From contig NC_052117.1 in assembly GCF_012273895.1 (NCBI RefSeq), forward strand, positions 6,270,406 to 6,334,405: DNA of 64,000 bases. The letters are read 5' to 3'. Positions 49,745 through 63,369 of this stretch are shown piece after piece. The notes below the pieces were generated by a model, which worked only from the letters and a program-made list of their open reading frames with translations, had not been told where the DNA came from and did not search any database. This DNA is from Zerene cesonia. Taxonomy: Eukaryota; Arthropoda; Insecta; Lepidoptera; Pieridae. Positions within the stretch are counted from its first letter, which is position 1; the number at the start of each line of letters is the position of its first letter. The translations under genes were made by a program, and so were the position numbers.

Positions 49745-51374
49745 TTGAGTACGCAATACCAGTCCAAGTTCAACGCAAGTAATATATAACTGAGGCGGAT
49801 TATATTTCAAGAGGATTGTCGAACGCTCGCTTTGCAAGTCTGATAAGGCGGGTCAATGTCTTGCTACCGTTTGACATACATTCGATACCGAATAGGAAGT
49901 TGGAATTGTGTTTTAAATGTACTGTTACTGGCCATTGCTTTTAAATTTTTAGTATAAAAAGTTTCCTCTCATTTTTCCCGCTAAATAATCCTAGTAAAAT
50001 ATATTATGTTCATTAAATTTCTTCATGTTCAGAACTATTTAATTAATGTATAAGCATCGTAACTAGAACTTGTTTCTATGAGCACAAAAGACACGTTCAA
50101 TCTACTTCTCACACACGCCCAGTCCAACACACACAATCACCAAGATGAGAATAATGAACTATCAGGGCAATTCTATAATAGTTTTACCCATCTCCATAAG
50201 TAAATATATTGGTAATGTAATAAAGAAATAAATAAAAATTGTTCGAACGTGAAAATTAAAAAAAAAAATATCATTTATATAACTATTTTGTAATGACAGT
50301 ATAAAGTAGGATGATTTAGGAAAAAAGAAGTTGTGATGTGTTGGAAATGGTGAAGTAATGGTGCAAATTCAAATAAATGCAATAGCAACATAGTGAGTTA
50401 AGTATGTGTATTAATTTATGGAGTGTCAGCCCTTAATTACTCCATAAACGAATTATACGAATATAGAAGCCGCGCGAAGAAAACAATTATAAATTATATC
50501 CTTGAAATAAATACCAGAGCTATCAATTCGTAAAAAAAAATTAACCCACAAACCAATACAGAAGAACAATTTTCAACAAGAATATTATAACATAATGTAC
50601 AAATATAAACAATCAAACAATAATACAAATATAAACAAAAGAAAATTTATATTTGTAAAAAAATTGCATTTAACAATCAAATTACAGCTTTTGTTTCGTT
50701 CATATACTTACAATTAAAAAAAAAACAACGAGCAAGTACCCAAAGTTTACTACATATTCAAAACAAAATCAAAAAGAGGTTGAGTTTTAAAACGATTCAG
50801 TGGGTAGTATTATTTACGCCGTAAATATTTAGTAATCTGTGGTATAATTCTCTCTAATTGTAACCTCTTTATATAATATCTAACTTTCGAGTATCATGCT
50901 ATTCTTTCTGACATCTATTCATAATTTTATATTGTTATTATGGTTCATATAAAATATAAATATAGATAAAATAAACAATTACAAAATTCTATACAGAAAA
51001 TTGTCCCCCTAAATAGCTTAGTACAATTACGTCGCACAATTTTATGTAGCTAGCGTGAATAAGATATTTTCACTTCGTTTTGCTGTGAAGGAACGACGAG
51101 ACGATTCTTGCTAGCTTTATACATTCTCAGTGTTTAAAAGGGTGATGTTTTTTTCTCTTTTTTACATTAATCGGGTGGGTCGGTTTATATCTTTGTAAAT
51201 ATTTTCATGGAGCTGAGAGATGCTAAGCATAAACGAAAATGGTTCTACTGTTTTTTTCTTCTGTTTTTTAGCGTTAGCTTACACATGCTTTAAAATATTT
51301 ACAATTTTTTATTGGATTAAAAGTTAGGTTATAGCTGAATAGCTTGTATCGTTTAACGGCTTAACCTATTTACT

Positions 51375-51556
51375 AGCTACTAGCATTCCGCCCGCAGCTT
51401 CGACCGCGTAGTCAAAGGAAATGGCGTATAGTCGGGATAATAATATTACTATGTCCTTTTTTAGGTCTTAACATATCGTTCATTTCATTCAAATCGATTG
51501 AGTGGCTTAGGCGTGAATGAGAGATAGACATGCAGAGTTCCTTTTGCATTTATAAT
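51375..51556 (+). repeat. Retroposon tail
   Basis: CTAGCATTCCGCCCGCAGCTTCGACCGCGTAG, CATTCAAATCGATTGAGTGGCTTAGGCGTGAATGAGAG and CATTTATAATATTCTG. Confidence 0.75.
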
Positions 51557-51798
51557 ATTCTGTTGCCTGCAGTTTTGCCCCCGCAGTCCTAATAAATTTT
51601 CATGGTATAAACTTTCATTCGCTACTTTAACCCCTTGGGGGTAGAATTTATCAAAATCCTTTCTCAGCGGATGCCTACGTCATTACATCTATCTGCATGC
51701 CAAATTTCAGCCCGATTCGTCCAGTGGTTTGGGCTGCGCGTTGATAGATCACTATTTCAGTCAGTCAGTCAGTCACCTTTGAGTTTTATATATAGATC
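51557..51798 (+). repeat. RTE-like retroposon tail, CAGT microsatellite end
   Basis: TTTAACCCCTTGGGGGTAGAATTTATCAAAATCC, CGGATGCCTACGTCATTACA, CTGCATGCCAAATTTCAGCCCGATTCGTCCAGTGGTTTGGGC and CAGTCAGTCAGTCAGTCACC. A distinct, well-conserved family directly abuts the previous repeat. Confidence 0.75.
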
Positions 51799-52514
51799 AT
51801 ATTGTTATAGCAGAGATAAAATAGTGAATTATAATTATAACAGTTTCGCAAAAACGTAAATGACCTAATTTATTATAGACATGACCTCGCACAAGCGTAG
51901 AGAGAGAGCCTCGTAATATAGTTTTATTAATTGAAATTTAATGAAATAGAACATAAATTTTACAGCGATATTATTATCTGGTTTAGGAGGATAATGACAA
52001 AGAACACAATTAACAAACGTTATTAGTGAATATAATTAGAGACGTTGACTTTTTATTAAAGACTTAGAGAACGTAAGGAAATTTATTTTATTAAATATTA
52101 CCCATTTCGTTATCTCGCAAAATTCTTGATATGTGTTTTGGGTTATAACAATGGGGGCTTGAAGACATCTTCTGTTAGCTGGAGTACACGCACTGTACGA
52201 CGCCAGCGAGCTCCTAGGGCTCGCATGCCTTCACTATTCAATTAATTTCTCATAGAACAGGATAATTAATAGATTTGATTAAAATTGTTAAATTTATTAA
52301 CTTCACATTATAATAAAACTCTTAAAAAGTAATAAATATAGTTAAGCACACATATTTGTTCATTACCACTACAAACTGGCTTCAAACAAAATAATCTTTT
52401 ATAGTTTCTGTGACCTTTACAGTTTTATAGTAATTGATAAGTTTATCAATTATCATTTTAAGTATTTATAAATGTGCTTTGAGTTTAGTATTGGAATAGT
52501 ATTTATTATAATAT

Positions 52515-52690
52515 ACTAATTGTCCGCCTCGGCTTCACCGTGGTATACATATCCTATGTCTGTAAGTGAAGTTGCATCTTTCTAATTTAACAATAATTTT
52601 TGAAATTAGTCCAGTGGTTTTTGCGTGAGAACGTTACAAACCTATAAAAATACAAAGGTTCTCTCTTAATAATATTAGTGTAGATACATT
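52515..52690 (+). repeat. Retroposon tail
   Basis: CTAATTGTCCGCCTCGGCTTCACCGTGG, GAAATTAGTCCAGTGGTTTTTGCGTGAGAACGTTACAAAC and TTAATAATATTAGTGTAG. Confidence 0.75.
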
Positions 52691-53164
52691 GATTATGCAG
52701 AGATTTCAATTTGTAATAAAATTGGAGTAAATCGGCAGGATTTGATGTTAGTGAAGATCGTGCAATACTACAACTTATTGTAGTAATTGTGTGTTTCAAG
52801 ATTATGAAAGAAAACAATGGGCATATATCTAATTATTCTAAACTATGGACACTGAATATTACCTTAATATAACAATAATTATTTAAATGTAATTTGTTGT
52901 TTTGTTTTTAATTCAATTCTGATTATACTCGCTGAAGTGCTTAAAAGTCAAAGTTAAGAAAAGTTTGAAAATTTCACAACCTTTTCGAATAAGATCAAAT
53001 GCAAAAAACACCTTTTTCCATAGAATACTTCTTTAATACAACAGGAAACCATATATTAGAATTCCTTATAAAATATGATTAAACAAAAGACACGGCAACA
53101 ATGTACGTACTGGCTTAAGTATTATAACTCTTTGTTATTTCCTATTAAACTCTCCTTTGTATAT

Positions 53165-53352
53165 CACTAGCTTTTGCTCGCGGCTTCGCACGCGTTAAAT
53201 TCGCAGTAGTTTAATACATGTTATTATACATATAAACCTTCCTCTTGAATCACTTTATCTATTAAAAAACCCCAAATAAAATCCGTTGCGTAGTTTTAAA
53301 GATTGAAGCATACATAGGGACATAGGGACAGAGAAAGCCACTGTTTTATACT
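53165..53352 (+). repeat. Retroposon tail
   Basis: CACTAGCTTTTGCTCGCGGCTTCGCACGCG, AAAATCCGTTGCGTAGTTTTAAAG and CATAGGGACATAGGGACAGAG. Confidence 0.7.
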
Positions 53353-53834
53353 ATGTAGTGATACTGTTGATATCTCATGCGTGTTTTAAATGAAATCAAT
53401 GTAAAATCGCCGGCTCGTTTTACTGATCGAGTTCATATAATACCTAAGGTACTTAGAATACTTTGTCCTGTCAGACTACCTTTTTGTCTCAAGCTGGGAT
53501 TAACATCGGTTCTCAATAGACATGCTCTATTCAATGAAGAAGTGCTCTTCATTTTATTCTTTTAGCATATTATAGGTTTATTATGTTTCGTTCGTGTACT
53601 GTTACTGGATTATAATTATATAATTGTGTGACCAATCGCTGGCTTCATGGTTTCTGTAATATGTTCTGTAGCTTATCTGTTGGTCAAATGTGTCAAATGG
53701 GCTATAAGGACATCAATAGCACGTGGTAATAATTAGTTATTTTAATATGGAACAGTATGGTAAGTAAGCTTAGTCAATAAAATAATTTCCTACATATTTT
53801 TGAGGTAAAAGGGATATAAAAAGACACATTTGTG

Positions 53835-54020
53835 GTCGGTTTTTTGAAGTGAAACTTCTTTAGAATCGTTGTGATTTCAAACCTGATGCAACGGAAAAAC
53901 GACAGGTAAGAGACACAAATACAAAAATGTGTAGAATGAAGCCGGCACAGAATGAGACAGAAATATACATACTATTTTATTCATTCTTTTGTCGATTTAC
54001 TGAAGTTTCACTTCTATCTA
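53835..54020. repeat. Dispersed repeat bounded by inverted GAAGTGAAACTTC
   Basis: GAAGTGAAACTTC near 53850 and its reverse complement near 54003 bracket CAAACCTGATGCAACGGAAAAACGACAGG. It could be a short foldback element; the flanks do not show a clear duplication. Confidence 0.45.
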
Positions 54021-57000
54021 TTGATTAAATTTTAATACAATTGAAAATGAAGCAAATAATTAATATTGATATAAAATAATTTTATGTGAAGATAAGTCAC
54101 GGTGTGTCACCACAACTTCGAAACGTTGGGATTTATGTGGTGTTTGTAAGATGATATTTAAACAGCTGTATCTGTAATATATTCGTGACATTCAAATTGC
54201 GGTAATTAGCTGATGTGTGACCGCTCTGGTTGACGCGGCCCTTACATAGTGTATTCTATGGCTCTCACTAGTGACAATACTTCGAAGAGTGCTAAGAGTC
54301 TGGTCGATGAGCATGTTTGTGTGAGTGAGCCGTTTCAAAAACTTTGTAGTTTTTTTTAACTTTAAGGAATTTCCGTAAAGAAAATAAAATGTGTCTAATA
54401 GGAAATGGTGAAACCTATATCCATTAAAATAAGTATATGCCATATTCATATACACAGTTGAAGTTTAAAGCATGTCAAAGAAATTAATCTAGTCTCAATA
54501 TAAATTGAAACGTGAATTAACAATTACCGTAATAAAAAGGTAGCATAAATACTTAATGCAGAAGGCATTCACATGACAAAATAATTGTTTTAAATAATAC
54601 TAAGTCCATCAGGGATTGTGTAGGATTACCAGCATAAGCTATAGCAGCATTACGTGCTTACATGTGACTATATTCCTAACCAAACCCTAAGGTATACTAA
54701 CATACTTTGAATTTTGAATTTGAATTTGAAGTACGGAAGGATTCAAGAAAGGTTTTGAGAGCCGAGTCCATCTGAATCAGTAAGTTTATTCTAATTACTC
54801 GCAGGTATCTTCGAAACTATAGTCTTTCCTCGTGCAGTTAATCTCATTAAGTAAAGTGCTTCACTTTATAGCTCGATGCCAATCTTTTATGCTGTCGTTT
54901 TTAAAGGTCAGGGTTTTAGTCTATATTATGATTGTTAAGAACTGGTCCGGTGATGGTGATGAATTCCGTATTTTAAATTTGGAATAGCGTATGTGTAATT
55001 GTGGAAGCGGGTACCTCTTATATTAACTCTTCTGATTAGCTCCTATATCGATGAGGTTCCTTTATATAATATAGCCGTAATTTCCGTTTTATTTAATTAT
55101 CCATATCATCAAATTTGGTTGTTAAGTTTTTCTTGGCTTAACACTCCACGGCTTCGGTATTTATCTTCATATCTATACAAACTGCGTGATGTAAATATTA
55201 AAATATACATTGGCTGCAGAATCACCGCTGTAACGTGCGCAGTATACGGATCATGTTACAATACTGATACAGAGATACAGGTAGTACATAACTGATTGAA
55301 AATTTAATCATATGATAAAATGAGCTTAAATCCACATTGCTAATAATTATACTGCGATAATTGATAGGCGTAGTGGTGGGATACCCAGTCAAGCTATTCC
55401 AGAGGATTAGATCTGTGTCTCACGATGTGAAAACATGATCATAAACATTGTTGATGTTATATCTGAATGATTTAACACTTTACAAAAAAAAAAAAAAAAA
55501 ACAAAATAATATAAGATACACTTTTTTTGCTGTCTGTTCCGATGTACACTTATATCTTTAAAACTGCGCAATGGATTTTAATGCGGGTTTTTAATAGATA
55601 GACATATATAACCTTCATAATTGTATCCGCTTATATGCTAAAATATGCTTAGGTCTATACCACGGACTAATTTCCATATAACGAGCAGGATTTAGTTTGT
55701 AATTAGATGGCAATATTGTACCCCACACATAAGTACATCAAGCCTGAATAGAATGTGTTAGTAAAGAAAGTTTCAGAAACAAAATAATGTATTAATCTCA
55801 ATTACCTCCAGTTTTTATTGATGCTTTCAACTTCTTGATTAGATCTAGCAAAAACGCCTGTTTGGGTTGAACGAAATTTCGAAACTTTATAACAGTTCGA
55901 GTTGATAAAGGTAATTAAATTCCTAAAGGTATTCATGAATATCATTTTTCGTAATGATGTAAACTGATAAATTGAGTAATTTACAGTTTAAGCCAAATGA
56001 CATGATTTATTTAAATTAGTTATACTAGATAGTTTCCAGTAGACTAGATAGACTAGATATAAATAGTGGGACAATACTAAGTAAGTAGTAGTAACTATAA
56101 TATTTTTTATTTTAATTTTTATACCCAAGTAATGTTATTTAATTTCGTTACGATCACTGACTGATAATGACTGTTCAAATACTTAAATAGGGAATATATT
56201 TGTCCTTATTCCCTATGACGAAAAAGCAGTTTGATTTTTACTAGATTTCTAATATATATTTGAAGGTCGGACAATGATTGTAAACGATAATTATTTCAGT
56301 AATATTAAAAGTTTATAATCTATAACGCTAAACCACTAACATTTGGATGAAAATGTGATTTTATAGTTGTCTCATTTGTATTTTGTACAATCGAAAAAGG
56401 CGCATAGTTCAAAAGGACCGCTTTTCTATTTATTTTAAAAGTAGGTATGTATTAAGATAGTACATACCTGGTGCAAAATTATTATAATTAACATTCTTTC
56501 GTGTATAATTTTACAATGAAGTGGCCGTTAAAACTCAACGTAATATAAACATTTTAACGAACAAATTGCGTGCAAAGTGCGTTTCGTAAAAATGTGAAAT
56601 CTTTAACATTACATAACAAGCATTCATTATCAATGATATTGATTCGTTTATATCGATAAACAGTTATTTTAGCTATAAAATATACATTCAGAAAAGGAAA
56701 AAAAAAATTTAATTACCTTTTAGAAAGATAAAGTTCGTTTCGTTTTTTGTGTTTGATATTGATTATTTTTGTGAGACTGTTGCTCCAAGCATGATAAAGA
56801 AAACTGTAATGAGTGAGTTGGGGGAATCGATAGACCTACGTAGATCGTACATGTAAGCTCACAGAGCCACAGGAATAAAGCGTTTACAAATATCGTGAAA
56901 ATAGTAATATTTTATAAAAGTTTTGTCAAGCAAGGCAAATATTTCTATATTTACCTTTTGCTTAGATATGCCGGCTATTCATGAAAATTAAATAGAATTA

Positions 57001-57984
57001 TCACGAAAATGTTTCAGAACACATTAGAATGTATAAAACTGATTCAAAATAATAATCAAAAAATGAACACATGTAAACAGCCTATTACATGCAGTATAAT
57101 TGTATAACAAACTTACAATTTTCTAAAATCGATATGTTTATTGACATCAGAACGCAATTATATCAGTTCATACATCGCAAATCAATTTGAATGAACAAAT
57201 TTTAGTACAAAATTTATCTATTAATCAATAAACGTTCAGGAATATTCGTATTACAAAGGCAACATATTTTATTTCGCGCAAAACACTCGGAATTATTCCT
57301 TTGCTGTACGTACGACTAGTTGACCGACTAGTCCACCGATTGGTTTACTTGTGTTCCTTGTGGCCTCTGTGACCAGTATACGATGAGCTCTTCTCTCCCG
57401 GCCAATGTATTAACAAATAGTTATGAGACTGGATTAAGTATAAGTGGCGCAGATCATTTGAACTTGGGTGTACACGGGTAAACATAAGATTTAAGGAAAA
57501 TTGAGTTTAAGGACCACTTCAATTTAAACATTAAGGAGATTACAATTATCTAGTAACTGGTACGTGATAAAGACGGTGTAAGTATTATGTGGTTTATTAC
57601 ACAGTGAGTTTTAGAGCTCCTGTTATAATGTCTGAAAAATATTAGTCGTAAAATTCAGTAATTCGCTCTAAAGTAAGTCTATAGTCATAATATATAGTCA
57701 TCAAAATCGAATTAAATAAACGAACCTACTATGTCTATTATATATTATTATACTAATAGTTCTAATAACAATATTTCAAGAGTGCATATATATCTCAAAT
57801 TCAATAATAATTAATCTTAGATTATTTTTGAGTATGTCGCTATTTCTTTATTCCACCGTATTATTTAAATAATTTGCAAAAATCTCATATTTTTAGAAAC
57901 GAAGGGAACTCGAGTAGTTTTAAATTAGAGTTAATTTTGCTGGTCTATTTGTCATTTGGTACAAATATATTGAACAATCATGCA

Positions 57985-58130
57985 GGGATGTATAAGTTTG
58001 GGGAGCCTCCGTGTTACATTTTTCAAGGGCGACGCGAACGGAAATCGAACCCGGGACTGGGGTCGGTTAACATCCGCGGTCACTCACCCCGCGTGAGATG
58101 GCCCACGTTAGGGGCATATTAGAGGACACT
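57985..58130 (-). mobile_element. tRNA-related SINE-like fragment
   Basis: The minus strand contains CCGGGTTCGATTTCCG, a good RNA polymerase III B-box, with GGGGTGAGTGACCGCGG about 35 bp before it. It does not fold into a convincing tRNA, so a tRNA-derived repeat is preferred. Confidence 0.4.
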
Positions 58131-58754
58131 TGCTATTATATCCGTTTTATTAAACACGCTTTTAATACAGCATAGTTATTTTTTAGGTTCTTGCACAAAA
58201 TGCAAAAAATTATCGTTATAATTCAGTTTAAAGATATTTGGAGAGCTGCAATATATTTTGTTTTATGACATTTATGTTGTTATAATTTGTATAAATCGAT
58301 TGAATTCTATCTTATAATTTGAGTATAAAATTAGTTTAAATTATTTTTAATACATAATAGAAAGTATTTAATTTTTTTTGTTTGCTATTAACTCAAAAAC
58401 CTTTTCAAGTTTTAACACTAACTATATTATTTTTGTCCACGATCGAGCTGGATAAAACCGGGACAAGCGGTTTACATAAAGACATGATACTAATACATAC
58501 ATGTAAAACATAATTTTTTATTTTTCTGTAACAAAAAAAGTAACATTTCTCGCCAGACTGGATTCAATGTTGCAAATATTTAAACAGACATAATTATATA
58601 TTTAAATTTATGTACATTTACAATATAGACACATACTATATTTATAATGAATCTAGTCCTAATGACACTATTTTTAACTCTTTTTTGGTAAAGCATTATG
58701 ATTAAATATAGGCGTAACCGTTTTAGACTCTTACACAATCCTACTATTATCCTA

Positions 58755-58915
58755 CTTCCTACTAATATTATAAATGCGAAAGTTTGTAAGGGTGTGTGTG
58801 TGTTTGTTGCTCTTTCAAACAAAAACTACTTAACCGATTGCAATGAAATTTGGTACGTAAATAGCTAGAGAACTGGAATAAATGTGCATCGTTACTATAA
58901 CGTATTATCTGGCAA
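58755..58915 (-). repeat. Retroposon tail
   Basis: CCTACTAATATTATAAATGCGAAAGTTTGTAAGGG, then AACTACTTAACCGATTGCAATGAAATTTGGTACG: the reverse of the 63370-63566 copy. Confidence 0.75.
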
Positions 58916-59009
58916 TAATAATAAGGATTTATGGCGGTAAAAATTATATCACAATACTAGGTAGTGTGTTCAACTAATCAAACTATTTCATTTGATACAT
59001 TTGGGTACA

Positions 59010-59170
59010 TTAAACATCATCAACCTAAGAACACTGCCGACCAACTCAAATTTGAAACAAAAAAGGACAAGATTCGAATCGGTTCATCCGTTCTGGAGCT
59101 ACGATGTCACAGACAGACAGACATGTCAAAATAATTACACCGACGTTTTTGTGTCGGGGGTAAAAAAAAT
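59010..59170 (+). repeat. Retroposon tail ending GTGTCGGGGGTAAAAAA
   Basis: ACCAACTCAAATTTGAAAC, CGTTCTGGAGCTACGATGTCACAGACAGACAGAC and CGACGTTTTTGTGTCGGGGG followed by an A-rich tail; a third distinct tail family. Confidence 0.65.
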
Positions 59171-59514
59171 AAAATCATCTAAACAGTGAAATATAGCATA
59201 AAAATAGACAGTGATTTTGGATTTCCCCTTAAATAAATGTTTTTTAGCTAATTAAGTTACATTTTGTCTTAATTTACTTAATGAAAATGATTTTTGCAAA
59301 ACCCATGTTATTTAATAAGAATTAGTAGAATTTAATAATATTAGTAGGACTGAAGTAATATCAAAATTCTTACGACAAAGAGAAGTAATTTATTTATTTG
59401 ATATATTTAATAGAGAGCCCATAACATCTTTTCCAATCTTTGTAATAGAAGGAAATATATCTTCAGCAAACTTCCATAATGTTAGAGTAAATAATTACTC
59501 ACAAATTGCGTCCT

Positions 59515-59715
59515 TATAATACGGCCCCGGATATCAAGATTCCTGTTTTATGCCCAGGGAGCATTCAATCGGGATAAAAAATATCCTATCACCCAAGTCA
59601 GCTCATACCCTGTCTGTATACCAAATTTCATCAAAATCCATTCAGTAGTTTCAGCGTGATTGACGGACAAACATCCAAACAAATACACTTTCACATTTAT
59701 AATATTACTGTGATT
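59515..59715 (+). repeat. Retroposon tail
   Basis: GGGATAAAAAATATCCTATCACCC, CTGTCTGTATACCAAATTTCATCAAAATCC, AGTAGTTTCAGCGTGATTGACGGACAAAC and CATTTATAATATTACTG. Confidence 0.75.
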
Positions 59716-60599
59716 ATATTTCAACGGTAAATACGTAAAACATTGTCTATGTATGTCAATTAAAAATGTATGGAGTAGTATCTATTCAAATTTAAATTAT
59801 ATTTATTTGCATAATGCTCGGAATTATTCCAGACAAATACAAAAATACCGTTACTTGATTTGAAAGACTTGTTAATATTTTGTATGAAGATGACGATAAG
59901 GCCGATTCAATAATAAAGAATCCTGTATGTTTACAGGTGAGAGGTGAACTTACGAAAACCCTATGTTTACGCTGGTTGATCTTACCCTAATATACCCTTA
60001 AAGGTTGCCTCTTATCCCGGTCCCTGCACGAGCGGGGTGGGTGGTCGCTTCCTATTTTTTAGGTGTGAACTTTATTGTTCGAGTAATACCTATTAGTTTG
60101 AGTAGGTATGCTTAATGTTCTTGTGGTTGACCTTGGATAAACGGTTATATTGATGCAATTTCAAAAATCCAGTCAAATGAAGAGTCAGTGACTAAAGTAC
60201 ATTTTAATGTAATTTTAAATGTATACATGCACATAGATATCTTTAAAATTAAATAATTTATAATATACTATGCTTAAAACTTTATATTACCCATATTCTA
60301 TTGCTCCCAAATAATACGTTTAAAAGTTATCGATTCGATGTTATAACGACAGATGTCGCAAAAATTAGCAATAAATGTGATATAATGAAGCAATGACATC
60401 CGGCTATCGTAAAAACAAAGCTGTTTGAAAATCAACACGATATGAAATGCAAAGCGAGAACTGTCTTCGTACTAATAAACACATGACAATCGAATATACT
60501 ATTTAATCCATTGCCGTTTTATAACGTCGTATTCGATTTATTTCTATACACGATTAGTAATGTATGAGAAGCAAATAAATAATTGCAACACTCATTTCG

Positions 60600-60835
60600 C
60601 ATGCGCTTCGGTCGTCTCGAGGGCGTACGGTCGCATCTTAAACATAAGGTCATAAGTGAGATCTATTTGCTAGGGAGTTAAAACTCTATATTTTAGCAGC
60701 AAGGTTGAAGATTGTTTGCAGCTATATTTGGTATACAATGGTATGAGACAGGAGGCATTGCGGCGGTTGGTGATCGTCCGCATTCGGGCGTCGCCGCCCG
60801 TCGCGCACGTGCGCTCGTAGCTTTGAGGGGTGATA
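60600..60835. promoter_or_regulatory. GC-rich island, possible promoter or noncoding exon
   Basis: Two CpG-rich blocks, about 60598-60640 and 60755-60830, contain a perfect 12-bp palindrome GCGCACGTGCGC (60803-60814) with a central CACGTG E-box. The flanks are typical AT-rich DNA. No long frame exists on either strand, so a promoter/5' UTR is more likely than a coding exon. Confidence 0.35.
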
Positions 60836-61454
60836 TACGAATTTTGTCAAGCGTGTGTTGTTAACTCACACACGTATGAATTCTGAAACTTTTATAAGAA
60901 AAATATATCTTTCTGATCTTTGCGTTACTTTACAAGATAGAGAATCAATTATGTATGAGGCTTTGAATATTTAACAAAAATTGACATTTATGAAAAACAA
61001 CTTTGGAAAAGGATGATAATGATAAGAATAACGATTTATACAGATGTTTATCAATACTTTTATTAAAATTTATATTGCTTGTTTCAAGTTAAATAAGTAA
61101 TATTACATTTTGGTATATTAAATGCCGCAAGGGGTTAAGATTGAACATTTGGGTTTCATTTAAATATTGCTAAACAAAATGTGTTTTCTAATTATAAGGC
61201 ATCTGTTTTTCTGTAGCATGACAGATTGACGTAGTATTAACCTAATTCAAAATTAAATTTCCCTTAAACCTTCGGCATTCATTACAGTGAAGGCAGGACT
61301 TCGATCATTAAAATGAAGCGTATTTTAATAAGTTTTGTGTCTTTATGTAAATGTTAATTTACACGTATAAAATGAAAGTAGAATTATGTCCGTCTATATT
61401 GACGAAACCTATACTATTAAATTTGGAAGTAACTATATCATGCACGTTTCACTT

Positions 61455-61510
61455 CCAGAACTAGTCGCTCGCCCTGGCTTCGTCCCGGTTGACCCGGAAT
61501 AAAAAAAAGT
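61455..61510 (+). repeat. Retroposon head fragment
   Basis: AACTAGTCGCTCGCCCTGGCTTCGTCCCGG, the start of the CTAGCTG family, truncated. Confidence 0.6.
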
Positions 61511-63119
61511 ATATATAAAAATAAAAATTCCATGTTGACTATTAAGTTGTTAAATTTTAACTGCATTAATAACGAAATTTTTTTAATTAAAAAATAACTT
61601 GCGGATAATAAAACAATTTTTGTTCGCAAATCGCAAGTATTTAATAATAAAGGCAATGCATTGTTTAATTTCAACATTCACTTAATTTATTTATTTAATC
61701 GGTCGTTTCAATGTGTCCTTTATGAAGATAACAAAGTTGGAAGTATATAATTCCCAACAAACCAATGTTAAACAGCAAATACTAATATACTTTTGTTCTA
61801 GCACTAAGTAAATATCAATATATCAAGCCCACACTTAGCATCTGCGGTCTTAAAGATGATTTCATTCGTCGTGAAAGGCGTACAACAGGCACATTCTAAT
61901 AAAAATAATCCAAATGCCTATTTTATTCCTACCATGAATACAATAAGGCATATTTTCCTTTGTACGTATAATGGCCCATTGTTACCAGATTATTGAGTAC
62001 AAGTTCAACCTATACCTACTATATTACGTTTTCATGTATTAGTTAATAAGATATGGAGAAATGTTCAGCAAATATGTAGTATTAACCAGATGCCGTAATA
62101 AAGCTTTTAATTACGAAGGAAAAAGGATCGCGACATTGTGATCGTAACCAATATACTTTGACCTTTGATGTTAAAAGCTTTTATTTTAGTGTAGGTTTTT
62201 GTTACGTATTATTTTAACGCGGATTAATCACATTGAATTATGATTAAATACGTTGTGAATGAATGTTTTTTAGGACAAAGTATTAAATAACACTCACGTT
62301 TTATATAATTATTTGTATTATTAAATAAAGCCTACTCTGTGTAAGGAAGGTTTATGTTTGTTGAAAAAGAAACCTATTTAAATTCAATAAAAATATTAGA
62401 TATTAAGATAATAAATTTTAGCCCAAGTGGACTTTATGCGGTAAAAAGTAAATAAAAAGGCAGTAGGGTTTCTCTACTGTATTAATACATTGATAAACGT
62501 GCAGAATAATCTCTATTCGTTTATAAAACCAAGTTATATTGAACGTGTGAACAGTTAACTCAATTTATAATATTCGACTTAAAAACCATTTAAAATTCAA
62601 ACGAGTTAAAAGTTTTAAGACCACAACTTCGACTCCTAATATATTCATACGGGCATATATTGCAAAAGTTATTTATCATATTGTATCGCCTATTCAACGT
62701 ACAAATAATGACCTCCCTCCCACAAGCGAGGTGAATCAATCAATTCAAGGTCTGCTTCCCAGTAAAAGGTACGACCATTTTATATGCTTCTATGGAGAAA
62801 CGTCGCTTCCAGTTGCTTAAATTACGCTAAGGGGTCACGTTATACTGGTGACTAAACGTATTAGATGATTAATATTGGTTCCAGTAAAATTACATTTTTG
62901 TTCTACACATTGCGCTATTGATTTCATAATTTCACTCGACTTGATGTTACCTCTATACTGGAGATGGGCTTTGAATGAAAAATGTAATTTATAGACTAAT
63001 ATACGAGAAATCTTTTAGAAAAAAATGCACGATATTTAGTATTGTTTACATAAATCTAATGTTAATGAACATATGGTTTTATAATATTAATAGAGTAAAG
63101 AATCTATGTTCTTCGAATA

Positions 63120-63235
63120 AATAATTGTACAATTTCTGTCAGAAATACAAGGACTATCATTGATTTTTTCCACTGGTCGGGGTTGAGCCCTTTGTCGCAC
63201 TAGACAGGGTATCACTGCGCCAATCCACTCATGAT
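63120..63235 (-). mobile_element. tRNA-derived SINE-like fragment
   Basis: The minus strand reads TGGATTGGCGCAGTGATACC (A-box-like) and about 35 bp later GGGCTCAACCCCG (B-box-like), followed by a non-tRNA tail. Confidence 0.45.
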
Positions 63236-63324
63236 AATAATTGAAATTAGAAAGCTTAGATGGTTGTGAAAAGAGATGTTTCTTTGTCATACAAACAACA
63301 TCGATTTGGGTGAAATTTATTGTA

Positions 63325-63369
63325 TACTAGCTGTCTGCTTCGGTTTGGCCTGTGGCACATATATAGCCT
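63325..63369 (+). repeat. Retroposon head, interrupted
   Basis: TACTAGCTGTCTGCTTCGGTTTGGCCTGTGGCACATATATAGCC, cut off where the next copy begins at 63370. Confidence 0.6.

Noticed and set aside
57985..58130. Possible tRNA gene on the minus strand
   Set aside because: B-box is good but stems for the D-arm and acceptor do not pair; treated as a SINE-like fragment.
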